Below are positions 38,175 to 46,270 of a stretch of 64,000 nucleotides of DNA, piece after piece. The DNA lies in contig NZ_FOYD01000004.1 of NCBI RefSeq assembly GCF_900115905.1, forward strand, positions 62,001-126,000, read 5' to 3'. The notes under the pieces were generated by a model. It did no database searches. It saw nothing but the letters and a program-made list of their open reading frames with translations, and was not told where the DNA came from. Both the position numbers and the translations under genes were made by a program. The number at the start of each line of letters is the position of its first letter. The first letter of the stretch is position 1. The DNA is from Halopseudomonas formosensis. GTDB lineage: Bacteria; Pseudomonadota; Gammaproteobacteria; Pseudomonadales; Pseudomonadaceae.

Positions 38175-38743
38175 TCGTCGCGGCCTTCCAGCATTTCCCG
38201 GCGCAGCAATACGTATACCGAACCCGTACCGCCATGGCGGGGCAGGCACGAGGTGAAGGCCAGTACCTTGGGGTGCTGGCGCAGCCAGGTGTTCACATGG
38301 CTCTTGAGAATGGGCTTGCGACCGTCCTTGCGCTGGGCCTTGCCGTGGGTGATGCGCACGCAGCGCACCTCGATGCGGGTCGCCTCATCGATGAATTCCC
38401 AGAGCAGGTCCCGGGCCCGGTCCACCGTCATGCCGTGCAGGTCGATGCTGCCGTCAAAGGGGATCTGCCCCGATTTCAGCCGGCGCAGCTGGCTGTCCTG
38501 CACTCCGTTGGCGGCCCAGGCCAGCTCCTCTTCGGGATGGACATCGATAACGAACTGGTCGGACAACCCGTCCACCCGAATGGCCTGCTTGCCCTCGACG
38601 GCACGCGCTCGACGGCTCTGCAGCTGGGCAGGGTCCACGCGGGGTTTGCCGGTATCGGCCTGATCGACCTGAATGGGTCTGACGCCCTGGGTAGCCTGGC
38701 GGAACAGCTCCAGTTCGTCGGCGTCGTCCTGATCCTGGTTCAT
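38171..38743 (-). CDS. Smr-domain endonuclease-like protein (SmrA)
   Basis: 190-aa protein with an acidic N-terminal region and a C-terminal Smr (MutS2-related) domain: FDGSIDLHGMTVDRARDLL (the LDLHG-type motif), VRITHGKAQR and CLPRHGGTGSVYVLL. Such domains bind or nick DNA or RNA; E. coli SmrB is a ribosome-collision nuclease. The ATG at 38743 is chosen over a TTG 21 nt upstream; AGGG lies about 8 nt before it. It converges on and overlaps patatin. Confidence 0.9.
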   Translation of the reverse strand: MNQDQDDADELELFRQATQGVRPIQVDQADTGKPRVDPAQLQSRRARAVEGKQAIRVDGLSDQFVIDVHPEEELAWAANGVQDSQLRRLKSGQIPFDGSIDLHGMTVDRARDLLWEFIDEATRIEVRCVRITHGKAQRKDGRKPILKSHVNTWLRQHPKVLAFTSCLPRHGGTGSVYVLLRREMLEGRDD

Positions 38744-38807
38744 GGAAAGATCTGCCCTGTGCAACGGAATCGAGGCAGGCAGTTTACCAGTTGATGTTCC
38801 GTGCTGC

Positions 38808-39581
38808 TCAGCGCAGTACCACCCACAGCAGCATCAGTGCCTGGAAGATGGAAAACACGATCAGGCAGCCGATGGCGAAGCGGTGTCCCAGGTCGTTGCG
38901 CTGGTATTCTTCCAGGCGTGCCTGCAGGGTGGTGATCTGTGCCAGCTGCTGGCGGTTCTGGGTTTCCTGCTCGCGCAACTGCTGCAGCAGCTCACCGACA
39001 TGCAGGCGCTGGACGCGCTCGACATTCCAGCTGGCGACCAGATCGCCGACCCGGTTGGCCTGAGCCTTGCCCTGGGTGCGACCCTCGTCATTGTAGGACT
39101 GATGGAATCCGGCGCGCTTGAGCAGACGTTCACGAATCTGGCGGGCTTCACCATCGGCAACCTCGGCGGCATGCAGGGTGATGGGCGTAACGGCATAGTC
39201 GGCGTACTTGCGCTGTGCCCAGTCGATCAGCTGTGCCAGCAGGAAACCGCCCACGCCCCGCTGCGCCGGGAAGATGCGCAGGCCCTGAAGGGGGCCGAAA
39301 CGCACCCGCTGGTGGCGGTGGTCCACCAGCATTTCCATATAATTGGTGCCCGGCGGCACGCTGTCTTCCTCGATGCGCAGCTCCAGACGCAGCAACTCCA
39401 GGCTGGCAACCCGCTCATGGGTCACGGCGACCTGCGCCAGCCGTTCGCCATGCAGCATCAGCCGCCCCTTGTACACCGGCTTGAGCTGAATCCAGTAATA
39501 CTCCGAGGGGCGCGCGTGGGCGAAGGGGTCCCGCGGGGGAGCGGGTTCCTGGGCCGGGCTGTGAGGCTGATCGTCGGACAT
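38808..39581 (-). CDS. Membrane-anchored coiled-coil protein with possible GNAT-like domain
   Basis: 257 aa, not recognised with certainty. Residues ~25-170 form a compact domain whose order (SLELLRLELRIEEDSVPPG.., RGVGGFLLAQLIDWAQRKYADYAVTPITLHAAEVADGEARQIRERLLKRAGFH) resembles the acetyltransferase (GNAT) pattern, including a loop like RGVGG and a later helix ending in AGF. A heptad-rich coiled coil follows at about 190-230, then one transmembrane helix at 233-257 (CLIVFSIFQALMLLWVVL), so it is a tail-anchored protein facing the cytoplasm. The smr gene follows 64 nt downstream on the same strand. Confidence 0.72.
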   Translation of the reverse strand: MSDDQPHSPAQEPAPPRDPFAHARPSEYYWIQLKPVYKGRLMLHGERLAQVAVTHERVASLELLRLELRIEEDSVPPGTNYMEMLVDHRHQRVRFGPLQGLRIFPAQRGVGGFLLAQLIDWAQRKYADYAVTPITLHAAEVADGEARQIRERLLKRAGFHQSYNDEGRTQGKAQANRVGDLVASWNVERVQRLHVGELLQQLREQETQNRQQLAQITTLQARLEEYQRNDLGHRFAIGCLIVFSIFQALMLLWVVLR

Positions 39582-39635
39582 GGTTTTCCTTCCTGAATAC
39601 CTGCTGTATCGGTAGTCTGGTGCAGATCTTGAATC

Positions 39636-40433
39636 TTATCCTGCCAGCAGCGCCTGCCACACCAGCCGCAACGCCAGCAGGGTCAGCAGCAGGTTGAAGA
39701 TCAGGGTGAAACGCCGATCATTCAGACGCCGCAGCAACCGCAGCCCCAGCCAGGTGCCGACCGCACCGGAGAGGATCATCAATACTATCAGTCCCAGCCA
39801 GTCGGCGAAGACGAAGCCGGCGGCACCATAGATGATCGCCTTGGGCGCATGCTGCAGGCACATGGCGGCAGCGAAGGTGGCCACCGTGGAGAAGCGTTCG
39901 CCTTTCTGCTGCTGCTTGACGAAGGCGGCCACCAGCGGCCCCGTGGCCCCCACGAACAGACTGATGAAGGTGGTGATCGCCGCCGCCACAAGGGTGCCGA
40001 CGGCGCTGGTGGCAATGCGGGGGATCGGCGGACCCCAGCACAGCAGCAGAATGAAGGCGGCGATGCACAGCTGAACCAGGGCCAGCGGCAATTCGACCAG
40101 AAACAGGCTGCCCAGCCAGGCGCCGAGCAGGGCGCCGGGGGCGAACCAGAGAATGAGTCGCAGGTTGATGTGTCGCAGCGTCATGCTGGCGCGACTGATG
40201 TTCGAGCCCAGCTGGACCATCCCGTGTACCGGGATGATCGCTGCCGGCGGCAGGGCCACTGCCATCACCGCCAGCAGCAAGACGCCGCCGCCGATACCCA
40301 GCGAAGCGGTGACGGCCGAGGTCAGCGCCGATACGGCAATCAGCATCAGGCTGGTCAGCGCAGGCAGGTCGGCGGGCAGCACATCGGTCAGTAGCGGCAT
40401 CAGCTGATGTTCGTTGGCCAGTGGTAGCGGCAT
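39636..40433 (-). CDS. TauE/SafE family sulfite exporter-like permease
   Basis: 265-aa membrane protein with about eight helices. The family repeat is visible twice: GIGGGVLLLAVMAVALPPAAIIPVHGMVQLGSN and FVGATGPLVAAFV. TauE/SafE proteins export sulfite or sulfoacetate-type anions, but substrates are often unknown. No clear RBS for the ATG at 40433; an ATG at 40400 is an alternative. It is divergent from aroC, whose promoter lies in the 98-bp gap. Confidence 0.87.
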   Translation of the reverse strand: MPLPLANEHQLMPLLTDVLPADLPALTSLMLIAVSALTSAVTASLGIGGGVLLLAVMAVALPPAAIIPVHGMVQLGSNISRASMTLRHINLRLILWFAPGALLGAWLGSLFLVELPLALVQLCIAAFILLLCWGPPIPRIATSAVGTLVAAAITTFISLFVGATGPLVAAFVKQQQKGERFSTVATFAAAMCLQHAPKAIIYGAAGFVFADWLGLIVLMILSGAVGTWLGLRLLRRLNDRRFTLIFNLLLTLLALRLVWQALLAG

Positions 40434-40466
40434 TGTACAGGAGCCGATTCCTGCGCGCAGTCCGCA

Positions 40467-40496
40467 CTGTCACCGGAACGGACGGGGGGCTATAAT
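40467..40496 (+). promoter_or_regulatory. Sigma-70 promoter of aroC
   Basis: A perfect TATAAT at 40491-40496 has CTGTCA (40467-40472) 18 bp upstream, four of six matches to TTGACA. It lies 36 nt before the aroC start. Confidence 0.6.
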
Positions 40497-40531
40497 CGGT
40501 CTTTTCACTGATTCCGGGATGGAAGGCGCGC

Positions 40532-41623
40532 ATGGCCGGCAATACTCTGGGCACACTCTTTACCGTTACTACCGCTGGCGAGAGCCATGGGCCGGCGCTG
40601 GTTGCCATCGTCGATGGCTGCCCCCCTGGGCTGGAGCTGTCGGCAGCGGATCTGCAGAAGGATCTGGACCGGCGCAAGCCGGGCACCAGCCGACACACCA
40701 CCCAGCGTCAGGAGCCGGACGAGGTCGAGATCCTCTCCGGCGTGTTCGAGGGGCGCACCACCGGCTGCCCGATCGGTCTGCTGATCCGCAATACCGACCA
40801 GAAGTCCAAGGACTACTCGGCCATCCAGAACCTGTTCCGTCCGGCCCACGCGGATTACACCTACCACCACAAATACGGCATCCGCGACTATCGTGGCGGC
40901 GGCCGCTCCTCGGCCCGGGAAACCGCCATGCGGGTGGCGGCCGGTGCCATTGCCCGCAAGTATCTGGCTACCCAGGGCATTCAGGTGCGCGGTTACATGA
41001 GCCAGCTGGGACCGATCGAGATCCCGTTCCGCAGCTGGGAAGCGGTGGAGCAGAATGCCTTCTTCAGCCCCGACCCGGACAAGGTGCCGGAGCTGGAAGC
41101 CTACATGGATCAGCTGCGCCGTGATCAGGACTCGGTCGGGGCGAAGATCACCGTGATTGCCGAGGGCGTGCCGCCGGGGTTGGGCGAGCCGGTATTCGAT
41201 CGGCTGGATGCCGAGCTGGCCTACGCGCTGATGAGCATCAACGCGGTCAAGGGTGTGGAGATCGGCGCCGGCTTTGCCTCTGTCGCCCAGCGCGGTACCG
41301 AACACCGTGACGAGCTGACCCTGGAGGGCTTTACCAGCAACAACGCCGGCGGCGTGCTGGGCGGTATCTCCTCCGGTCAGCCGATTGTCGCCCATCTGGC
41401 GCTCAAGCCCACTTCGAGCATCACCACCCCGGGCCGTTCCATCGATCTGCATGGCAATCCGGTGGAGGTGGTGACCAAGGGGCGCCACGACCCTTGCGTC
41501 GGTATCCGCGCTACGCCCATTGCCGAGGCGATGATGGCGCTGGTGCTGATGGATCACCTGCTGCGCCATCGGGCACAGAATGCCGATGTGCAGGTGTATA
41601 CCCCGGTACTGGGTCAGCTCTGA
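40532..41623 (+). CDS. aroC: AroC, chorismate synthase
   Basis: 363-aa enzyme, the last step of the shikimate pathway (EPSP to chorismate, reduced FMN-dependent). Family signatures: [31 protein letters not shown] at the N-terminus, [24 protein letters not shown], and [38 protein letters not shown] precedes the ATG. It supplies the chorismate used by the trp genes in this window. An MFS gene follows 39 nt later. Confidence 0.98.
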   Translation: MAGNTLGTLFTVTTAGESHGPALVAIVDGCPPGLELSAADLQKDLDRRKPGTSRHTTQRQEPDEVEILSGVFEGRTTGCPIGLLIRNTDQKSKDYSAIQNLFRPAHADYTYHHKYGIRDYRGGGRSSARETAMRVAAGAIARKYLATQGIQVRGYMSQLGPIEIPFRSWEAVEQNAFFSPDPDKVPELEAYMDQLRRDQDSVGAKITVIAEGVPPGLGEPVFDRLDAELAYALMSINAVKGVEIGAGFASVAQRGTEHRDELTLEGFTSNNAGGVLGGISSGQPIVAHLALKPTSSITTPGRSIDLHGNPVEVVTKGRHDPCVGIRATPIAEAMMALVLMDHLLRHRAQNADVQVYTPVLGQL

Positions 41624-41662
41624 CCGCGTCCGTGATCCGACAGCGGCGGCGGGAGCGCTGAG

Positions 41663-42805
41663 ATGCTGCCGTACTGGCGGCTGTCGGGTTTCTATTTCTG
41701 CTACTTCGCCCTGCTCGGCGGAGTAGCGCCGTTCCTTTCCCTGTACTTCCATTACCTGGGTTTCAGCGCCGCCAGAATCGGCGAGCTGGTGGCCATCCCG
41801 CTGCTGATGCGCTGCCTGGCGCCCAACCTCTGGGGTTGGCTGGGCGACCGCAGCGGCCGGCGGCTGCTGATCGTGCGCCTGGGTGCGTTGCTCACGGCGC
41901 TGAGCTTCAGTGCCATTCTCTGGCGTCAGGACTACCTGTGGCTGGCGCTGGTGATGGCGCTGCACAGCTTCTTCTGGCACGCCATCCTGCCCCAGTTCGA
42001 GACCATCACGCTGGCCCACCTGGGTGCCCAATCGGCGCGCTACAGCCAGGTGCGGCTGTGGGGCTCGGTGGGCTTCATTCTCGCGGTGGTGCTGCTGGGT
42101 ATGCTGCTTGAGCACTATTCGCTGGCAGCCTATCCGCCGGCCATGCTGGGCATCATGTGCGGCATCTTTGTGTGCAGCCTGCTGGTGCCCCCGGTGCCGA
42201 CAGGATCGGCGCCGGGGGCGGGCGGTTCGCTGGCCGGCTTTGTCCATCAGCTGCGCCAGCCCGGCGTATCCGTGTTCTTCCTCAGCGCAGCCCTGATGCA
42301 GCTGTCCCACGGGCCTTACTACACCTTCCTGACCCTGCACCTGGAAGCGCTGGGCTATGCCCGCGGCTGGATCGGGGCCCTGTGGGCGCTGGGGGTGATC
42401 GCCGAGATTGTGTTGTTTCTGCTGATGGCTCGGCTGCTGGCGCGCTTTTCCCTGAAGCAGCTGCTGGTGGCCAGCTTTGTCCTGGCGGCGCTGCGCTGGC
42501 TGCTGCTCGGCTGGTTGGCGGCGGATCTGCCACTGCTGCTGTCTGCCCAACTGCTGCACGCTGCTACTTTCGGCTGCTTCCATGTCACTGCAGTGCACCT
42601 GGTGCAGCGCAGCTTCGGCAGTGAACACCAGGGGCAGGGACAGGCGCTGTATGCCACCCTGTCCGGCTGCGGCGGTGCGCTGGGGGCGCTCTACGCCGGT
42701 TACAGCTGGAACTCGCTGGGCGCCGGCTGGACCTTCACCCTGGCCAGTCTGGCCGCGGCTGCGGCGGCGCTGCTGCTGTGGCGGCGTCTGCCAGCCAGGG
42801 TCTGA
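41663..42805 (+). CDS. MFS transporter (MFS_1-like, HcaT/LacY-like branch)
   Basis: 380-aa twelve-helix permease starting MLPYWRLSGFYFCYFALLGGVAPFLSLYFHYLGFS, with the loop motif NLWGWLGDRSGRR. That branch includes phenylpropionate and other metabolite permeases; the substrate is unknown. In P. aeruginosa a similar MFS gene directly follows aroC, as here. GGGAG precedes the ATG. Confidence 0.9.
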   Translation: MLPYWRLSGFYFCYFALLGGVAPFLSLYFHYLGFSAARIGELVAIPLLMRCLAPNLWGWLGDRSGRRLLIVRLGALLTALSFSAILWRQDYLWLALVMALHSFFWHAILPQFETITLAHLGAQSARYSQVRLWGSVGFILAVVLLGMLLEHYSLAAYPPAMLGIMCGIFVCSLLVPPVPTGSAPGAGGSLAGFVHQLRQPGVSVFFLSAALMQLSHGPYYTFLTLHLEALGYARGWIGALWALGVIAEIVLFLLMARLLARFSLKQLLVASFVLAALRWLLLGWLAADLPLLLSAQLLHAATFGCFHVTAVHLVQRSFGSEHQGQGQALYATLSGCGGALGALYAGYSWNSLGAGWTFTLASLAAAAAALLLWRRLPARV

Positions 42806-42840
42806 GGCTGGGCTATAGTGGTGAGCACGGAGGTGGCGTA

Positions 42841-43026
42841 ATGAATACCAACTTCATGCTGGTGGCTGCGTTCATGGTGCTTCTGCTGCTTGTCCTGTCA
42901 GCAATCAGCAGCGTCGCGGCCAGCGATATCGGGCGCAGGGCCAAGGTGCGCTGGATAGTGCTGGTGGCGCTGGTACCGCTGCTCGGCTTGGGAATCTGGT
43001 GGCTACGGGGGCCGAAACGATCATGA
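42841..43026 (+). CDS. Small membrane protein, PLDc_N-like
   Basis: 61-aa protein with two hydrophobic helices (about 5-25 and 39-55), starting MNTNFMLVAAFMVLLLLVL and ending WWLRGPKRS. The layout, including VPLLGLGIWWL near the end, resembles the phospholipase-D N-terminal (PLDc_N) domain found as a stand-alone small protein. GGAGG sits 7 nt upstream. The stop overlaps the next gene's ATG as ATGA, so both are coupled. Function unknown. Confidence 0.8.
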   Translation: MNTNFMLVAAFMVLLLLVLSAISSVAASDIGRRAKVRWIVLVALVPLLGLGIWWLRGPKRS

Positions 43027-43787
43027 GTGAACTGGAGCAGACCCGGGTGGCGCTGGTGACCGGTGCCGCCCGGGGAATCGGCAAGGGAGTTGCCGTCAGC
43101 CTGCTGCGCGCGGGCTGGGATCTGGTGCTGGGGGATGTGGATGAGGCGACCGGGCTGGCCACCGCCGAGGAGCTGGCGCGGCTGGGCAATGTCGAGTTCG
43201 TCGCACTGGATGTGGCCGATGAGGCCAGTGTGCAGGCGGCGCTGGAGCAGATCGAGGAAGACTTCGGCCGGCTGGACGCCGTGGTCAACAACGCCGGGCT
43301 GTCCGATCCGGATACCGGCCCGCTGGAACAGCTGAGTCTGGCCGACTGGAACCGCATGCTGGCGGTCAATCTCACCGGGGCATTTCTGGTCTCCCGGGCC
43401 AGCATCCCGCTGCTGCGCGAGAGCCGTGGGGCCATTGTCAATATCGCCTCGACCCGGGCGCTGCAGTCGGAAGTGAATACCGAGGCTTACGCGGCGGCCA
43501 AGGGTGGGCTGGTGGCCCTGACCCATGCCATGGCCATCAGCCTGGGGCCGGATATCCGGGTCAATGCGGTCAGTCCCGGTTGGATAGATACCCGCGACAG
43601 CGTCCTGCAACGCAGTGATCCGCTGCGGCGGATCGACCACGAGCAGCATGCGGTGGGGAGGGTTGGTCAACCGGCGGATATCGGGGAGCTGGTGGCTTTT
43701 CTGCTGAGTCCGGCGGCGGGTTTCATTACCGGGCAGAATCTGGTGGCCGACGGTGGCATGAGTCGGCAGATGCTCTATCGGGAGTAG
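43023..43787 (+). CDS. Short-chain dehydrogenase/reductase
   Basis: 254-aa classical SDR with the cofactor loop TGAARGIGKG, the NNAG motif, active-site Ser (NIASTRALQ) and YAAAKGG (YxxxK) around residue 160, and the C-terminal GxITGQNLVADGGMS typical of the FabG/glucose-dehydrogenase branch. The acidic residue at the end of beta-2 (GDVDEATG) suggests NAD(H) preference (inference). The ATG at 43023 overlaps the small membrane gene. Substrate unknown. Confidence 0.93.
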   Translation: MSELEQTRVALVTGAARGIGKGVAVSLLRAGWDLVLGDVDEATGLATAEELARLGNVEFVALDVADEASVQAALEQIEEDFGRLDAVVNNAGLSDPDTGPLEQLSLADWNRMLAVNLTGAFLVSRASIPLLRESRGAIVNIASTRALQSEVNTEAYAAAKGGLVALTHAMAISLGPDIRVNAVSPGWIDTRDSVLQRSDPLRRIDHEQHAVGRVGQPADIGELVAFLLSPAAGFITGQNLVADGGMSRQMLYRE

Positions 43788-43812
43788 GCGCCGCTCCGGA
43801 TGAAGCGGCGCC
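43787..43812. terminator. Hairpin between SDR and fpr
   Basis: A perfect 9-bp stem GGCGCCGCT / AGCGGCGCC with an 8-nt loop, overlapping the SDR stop, lies between convergent SDR and fpr. No T-run; likely a shared transcript end. Confidence 0.6.
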
Positions 43813-43819
43813 GGGGGAG

Positions 43820-44593
43820 TTACTTCTCGACGAAGGCGCGCTCGATGGCATAGTGGCCCTGAATGCCCTGACGGGATTCCTCGAAGCCCCAGCCATCCAG
43901 GATGGCGGTCAGGTCCTTGAGCATGGCCGGGCTGCCGCAGAGCATGAAGCGGTCGTCTTCCAGGTTCGGCTTCGGCAGGCCGATGTCCTCGAACAGCTTG
44001 CCGCTGGTCATCAGATCGGACAGGCGCCCCTCGTTGCGGTAGGGCTCGCGGGTCACGGTCGGGTAGTAGATCAGCTGTTCACGCACCTGCTCGCCGAAGT
44101 ACTCGTTGTTCGGCAGCTGCTGGGTAATCAGATCCTGATAGGCCAGCTCGCGCACCCAGCGGCAACCGTGGGTCAGGATCACCTTGTCGAAGCGCTCGTA
44201 GGTTTCCGGGTCCTGGATGATGCTGATGAAGGGCGCCAGACCGGTGCCGGTGCTCAGCAGGTACAGGTTGCGGCCCGACAGCACGTTGTCCAGAACCAGG
44301 GTGCCGGTGGGTTTGCTGCTGACGATGATGTTGTCACCTACCTGGATGTGCTGCAGGCGCGAGGTCAGCGGGCCGTCCGGCACCTTGATGCTGTAGAACT
44401 CCATGGTGTCCTCGTAATTCGGGCTCGCGATACTGTAGGCGCGCATCAGCGGGCGACCCTCGACTTCCAGACCTATCATGATGAAATGGCCGTTCTTGAA
44501 GCGCAGACCCGGATCACGGGTGGTCTTGAAGGTGAACAGGGTGTCGGTCCAGTGATGTACGCTGAGGACAGTTTCGGTTCTGAATTTGGACAT
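43820..44593 (-). CDS. fpr: Fpr, ferredoxin/flavodoxin-NADP+ reductase
   Basis: 257-aa flavoenzyme that passes electrons between NADPH and ferredoxin or flavodoxin (Pseudomonas bacterial-type FPR). FAD-binding motif RPLMRAYSIASPNY, NADP-binding STGTGLAPFISIIQDPETYERF and the CGSPAML region are present; it ends AIERAFVEK, close to the P. aeruginosa enzyme as I recall it. The ATG at 44593 is used; the upstream extension is not conserved-looking. It is divergent from finR. Confidence 0.95.
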   Translation of the reverse strand: MSKFRTETVLSVHHWTDTLFTFKTTRDPGLRFKNGHFIMIGLEVEGRPLMRAYSIASPNYEDTMEFYSIKVPDGPLTSRLQHIQVGDNIIVSSKPTGTLVLDNVLSGRNLYLLSTGTGLAPFISIIQDPETYERFDKVILTHGCRWVRELAYQDLITQQLPNNEYFGEQVREQLIYYPTVTREPYRNEGRLSDLMTSGKLFEDIGLPKPNLEDDRFMLCGSPAMLKDLTAILDGWGFEESRQGIQGHYAIERAFVEK

Positions 44594-44655
44594 CGCGACA
44601 AGGCTCTCCAGGGATGAATCGGGATTTGCCGGCATTCTACTGCCGGGCTAATCTA

Positions 44656-44690
44656 CCGGTTAAGTGATTTATTTTAATTTGCTTATCCGG
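44656..44690. promoter_or_regulatory. Candidate FinR operator between fpr and finR
   Basis: CCGGTTAAG (44656-44664) and CTTATCCGG (44682-44690) form an inverted repeat (8 of 9 positions) around an AT-rich 17-bp centre in the 108-bp intergenic region. LysR-type regulators bind such dyads near divergent promoters, so this is a plausible FinR site controlling fpr. Confidence 0.45.
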
Positions 44691-44701
44691 GAAAACCGAT
44701 A

Positions 44702-45604
44702 ATGAAATACACGCTCCGCCAGCTGGAAGTCTTTCTCGCAACGGCTTACCACGAGAACCTCACCCGCGCGGCAGAGAGCCTGGCGATGTCCCAGTCCGCA
44801 GCCAGCAGCGCGCTGCGCGATCTGGAGGGGCAGTTCAACGTTCAGCTGTTCGATCGTATCGGGAAGAGACTGCAGCTCAACGAGCTGGGCCGCAGCATCC
44901 GACCGAGGGCTCAGGCGCTGTTGGAGCAGGCCCAGGGGCTCGAGGCGGCTCTGGCGGGGGGCGAGGAGATCGGGCACCTGCGGGTAGGGGCGACCATGAG
45001 CATCGGCAACTACATTGCGGTGGGCATCATGACCCGCTACATGCTCGAGCAACCCGGCGCCCGGGTCGAACTGGAAGTCGCCAATACCTCCACCATAGTG
45101 CGCAAGCTGGCCAACTTCGAACTGGATCTGGGGATGATCGAGGGGGAGAACCTGCACCCGGATCTGAAGATGCTCTACTGGAAGGAGGACGAGCTGGTGG
45201 TGTTCTGCGCGCCGGATCACGAGCTGGCGGGCAAGCCCTGGCTGACCGACGAGGACCTGCTGCAGGCCGAATGGATAGTTCGCGAGCCGGGGTCGGGAAC
45301 GCGGCAGAATTTTGAATGGGCGCTGCACGGCATCCTGCCGCAGCTCAATATCAAACTGGAGCTGCAGCACACCGAGGCCATCAAGCGTGCAGTCGAGGCC
45401 GGGCTCGGGGTGGGGTGCCTGTCAGCCATCACCCTGGGCGATGCCTTTCGCCGGGGGACCCTGGTGCCCCTCCCGGTGCCGCACCGTGATTTCAAGCGGG
45501 GATTGTACTTCGTGCGTCACCGCAACAAGTTCATCAGCGCGGGCATGCGTCGCTGGCTGGAACTGTGTCGGGAGTCGCAGCCGGATTTCGAGGCGGGTGT
45601 CTGA
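44702..45604 (+). CDS. finR: FinR, LysR-type regulator of fpr
   Basis: 300-aa LysR-type regulator: N-terminal helix-turn-helix (MKYTLRQLEVFLATAYHENLTRAAESLAMSQSAASSALRDLE) and a C-terminal effector domain. Divergent placement next to fpr matches FinR in P. putida and P. aeruginosa, which activates fpr under superoxide and related stress. The name is assigned by synteny. A perfect hairpin ends the gene. Confidence 0.88.
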   Translation: MKYTLRQLEVFLATAYHENLTRAAESLAMSQSAASSALRDLEGQFNVQLFDRIGKRLQLNELGRSIRPRAQALLEQAQGLEAALAGGEEIGHLRVGATMSIGNYIAVGIMTRYMLEQPGARVELEVANTSTIVRKLANFELDLGMIEGENLHPDLKMLYWKEDELVVFCAPDHELAGKPWLTDEDLLQAEWIVREPGSGTRQNFEWALHGILPQLNIKLELQHTEAIKRAVEAGLGVGCLSAITLGDAFRRGTLVPLPVPHRDFKRGLYFVRHRNKFISAGMRRWLELCRESQPDFEAGV

Positions 45605-45626
45605 CAGGGGCGAGAGCAGGGAGGTT

Positions 45627-45653
45627 GCGCCACCCGGTAGAACCGGGTGGCGC
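45627..45653. terminator. Perfect hairpin between finR and the glycine-zipper gene
   Basis: A 12-bp perfect stem GCGCCACCCGGT / ACCGGGTGGCGC with an AGA loop, in the 57-bp gap between two convergent genes. No T-run. Likely a bidirectional terminator. Confidence 0.65.
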
Positions 45654-45661
45654 AGGAGGCA

Positions 45662-46189
45662 TCAGAGCACCAGCTCACCGTCCTGCAGCGGGATGCGGTC
45701 CCCGGGGTGGCGATCCATGCGTACCGAGCCGGTACGCTCGCCAATGCGATATTCGACCTGATAGCCGACCACATTTTCCTTGCTGTCGTACACGGTTTCG
45801 CAGCGCTGTTCGGTGGTGGTGTAGGTGTTGTTCTGCTGCATGCGCTCCTGGGTCTTGTTGCCCGCATAACCGCCTGCTGCAGCACCTGCCACCGTGGCGA
45901 TCTTCTTGCCGGAGCCGCCGCCGACCTGGTTACCCAGCACACCACCGATCACGGCACCGGCGACACTGCCAAGCACCTGGTGCTGGTCCTGTACCGGGCG
46001 CTGCCGGGTAACGGTGACATCCTGGCAGACCTGGCGGGGAATGCGCTCATTCTCCGTGAGCTCGACCACGTTGAGCACTTCCGCATGGGTGGGGGCTCGG
46101 TCCGACAGCGCGTTGTATCCGGCGATGGCGCCGCCTGCGGTGGCCACGACCGCGCCAATGACTATGCCTGACAACATTGACTTGTTCAT
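45662..46189 (-). CDS. Glycine-zipper (2TM) envelope protein
   Basis: 175-aa protein with an N-terminal export signal (MNKSMLSGIVIGAVVATAGGAIAGYNA) and a central glycine-zipper stretch (LGSVAGAVIGGVLGNQVGGGSGKKIATVAGAAAGGYAGNK, about residues 73-112) as in the 2TM/RcnB-SlyB type lipoprotein-like families. Two cysteines (VCQDV, RCETV) may form a disulfide; the tail has a beta-rich YQVEYRIGERTGSVRMD section. No lipobox is seen. It probably sits in the envelope; function unknown. Confidence 0.82.
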   Translation of the reverse strand: MNKSMLSGIVIGAVVATAGGAIAGYNALSDRAPTHAEVLNVVELTENERIPRQVCQDVTVTRQRPVQDQHQVLGSVAGAVIGGVLGNQVGGGSGKKIATVAGAAAGGYAGNKTQERMQQNNTYTTTEQRCETVYDSKENVVGYQVEYRIGERTGSVRMDRHPGDRIPLQDGELVL

Positions 46190-46270
46190 ACTGATTTCCT
46201 GACATCGATTGACAATTCAGCAGGGGGATTCCCACCTGATGCCTCTATGACCATGGTCATTGCATCAAGT

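Noticed and set aside
40505-42628. 707-codon reading frame opposite aroC and the MFS gene
   Set aside because: Crosses two well-supported genes on the other strand; no RBS or domain.
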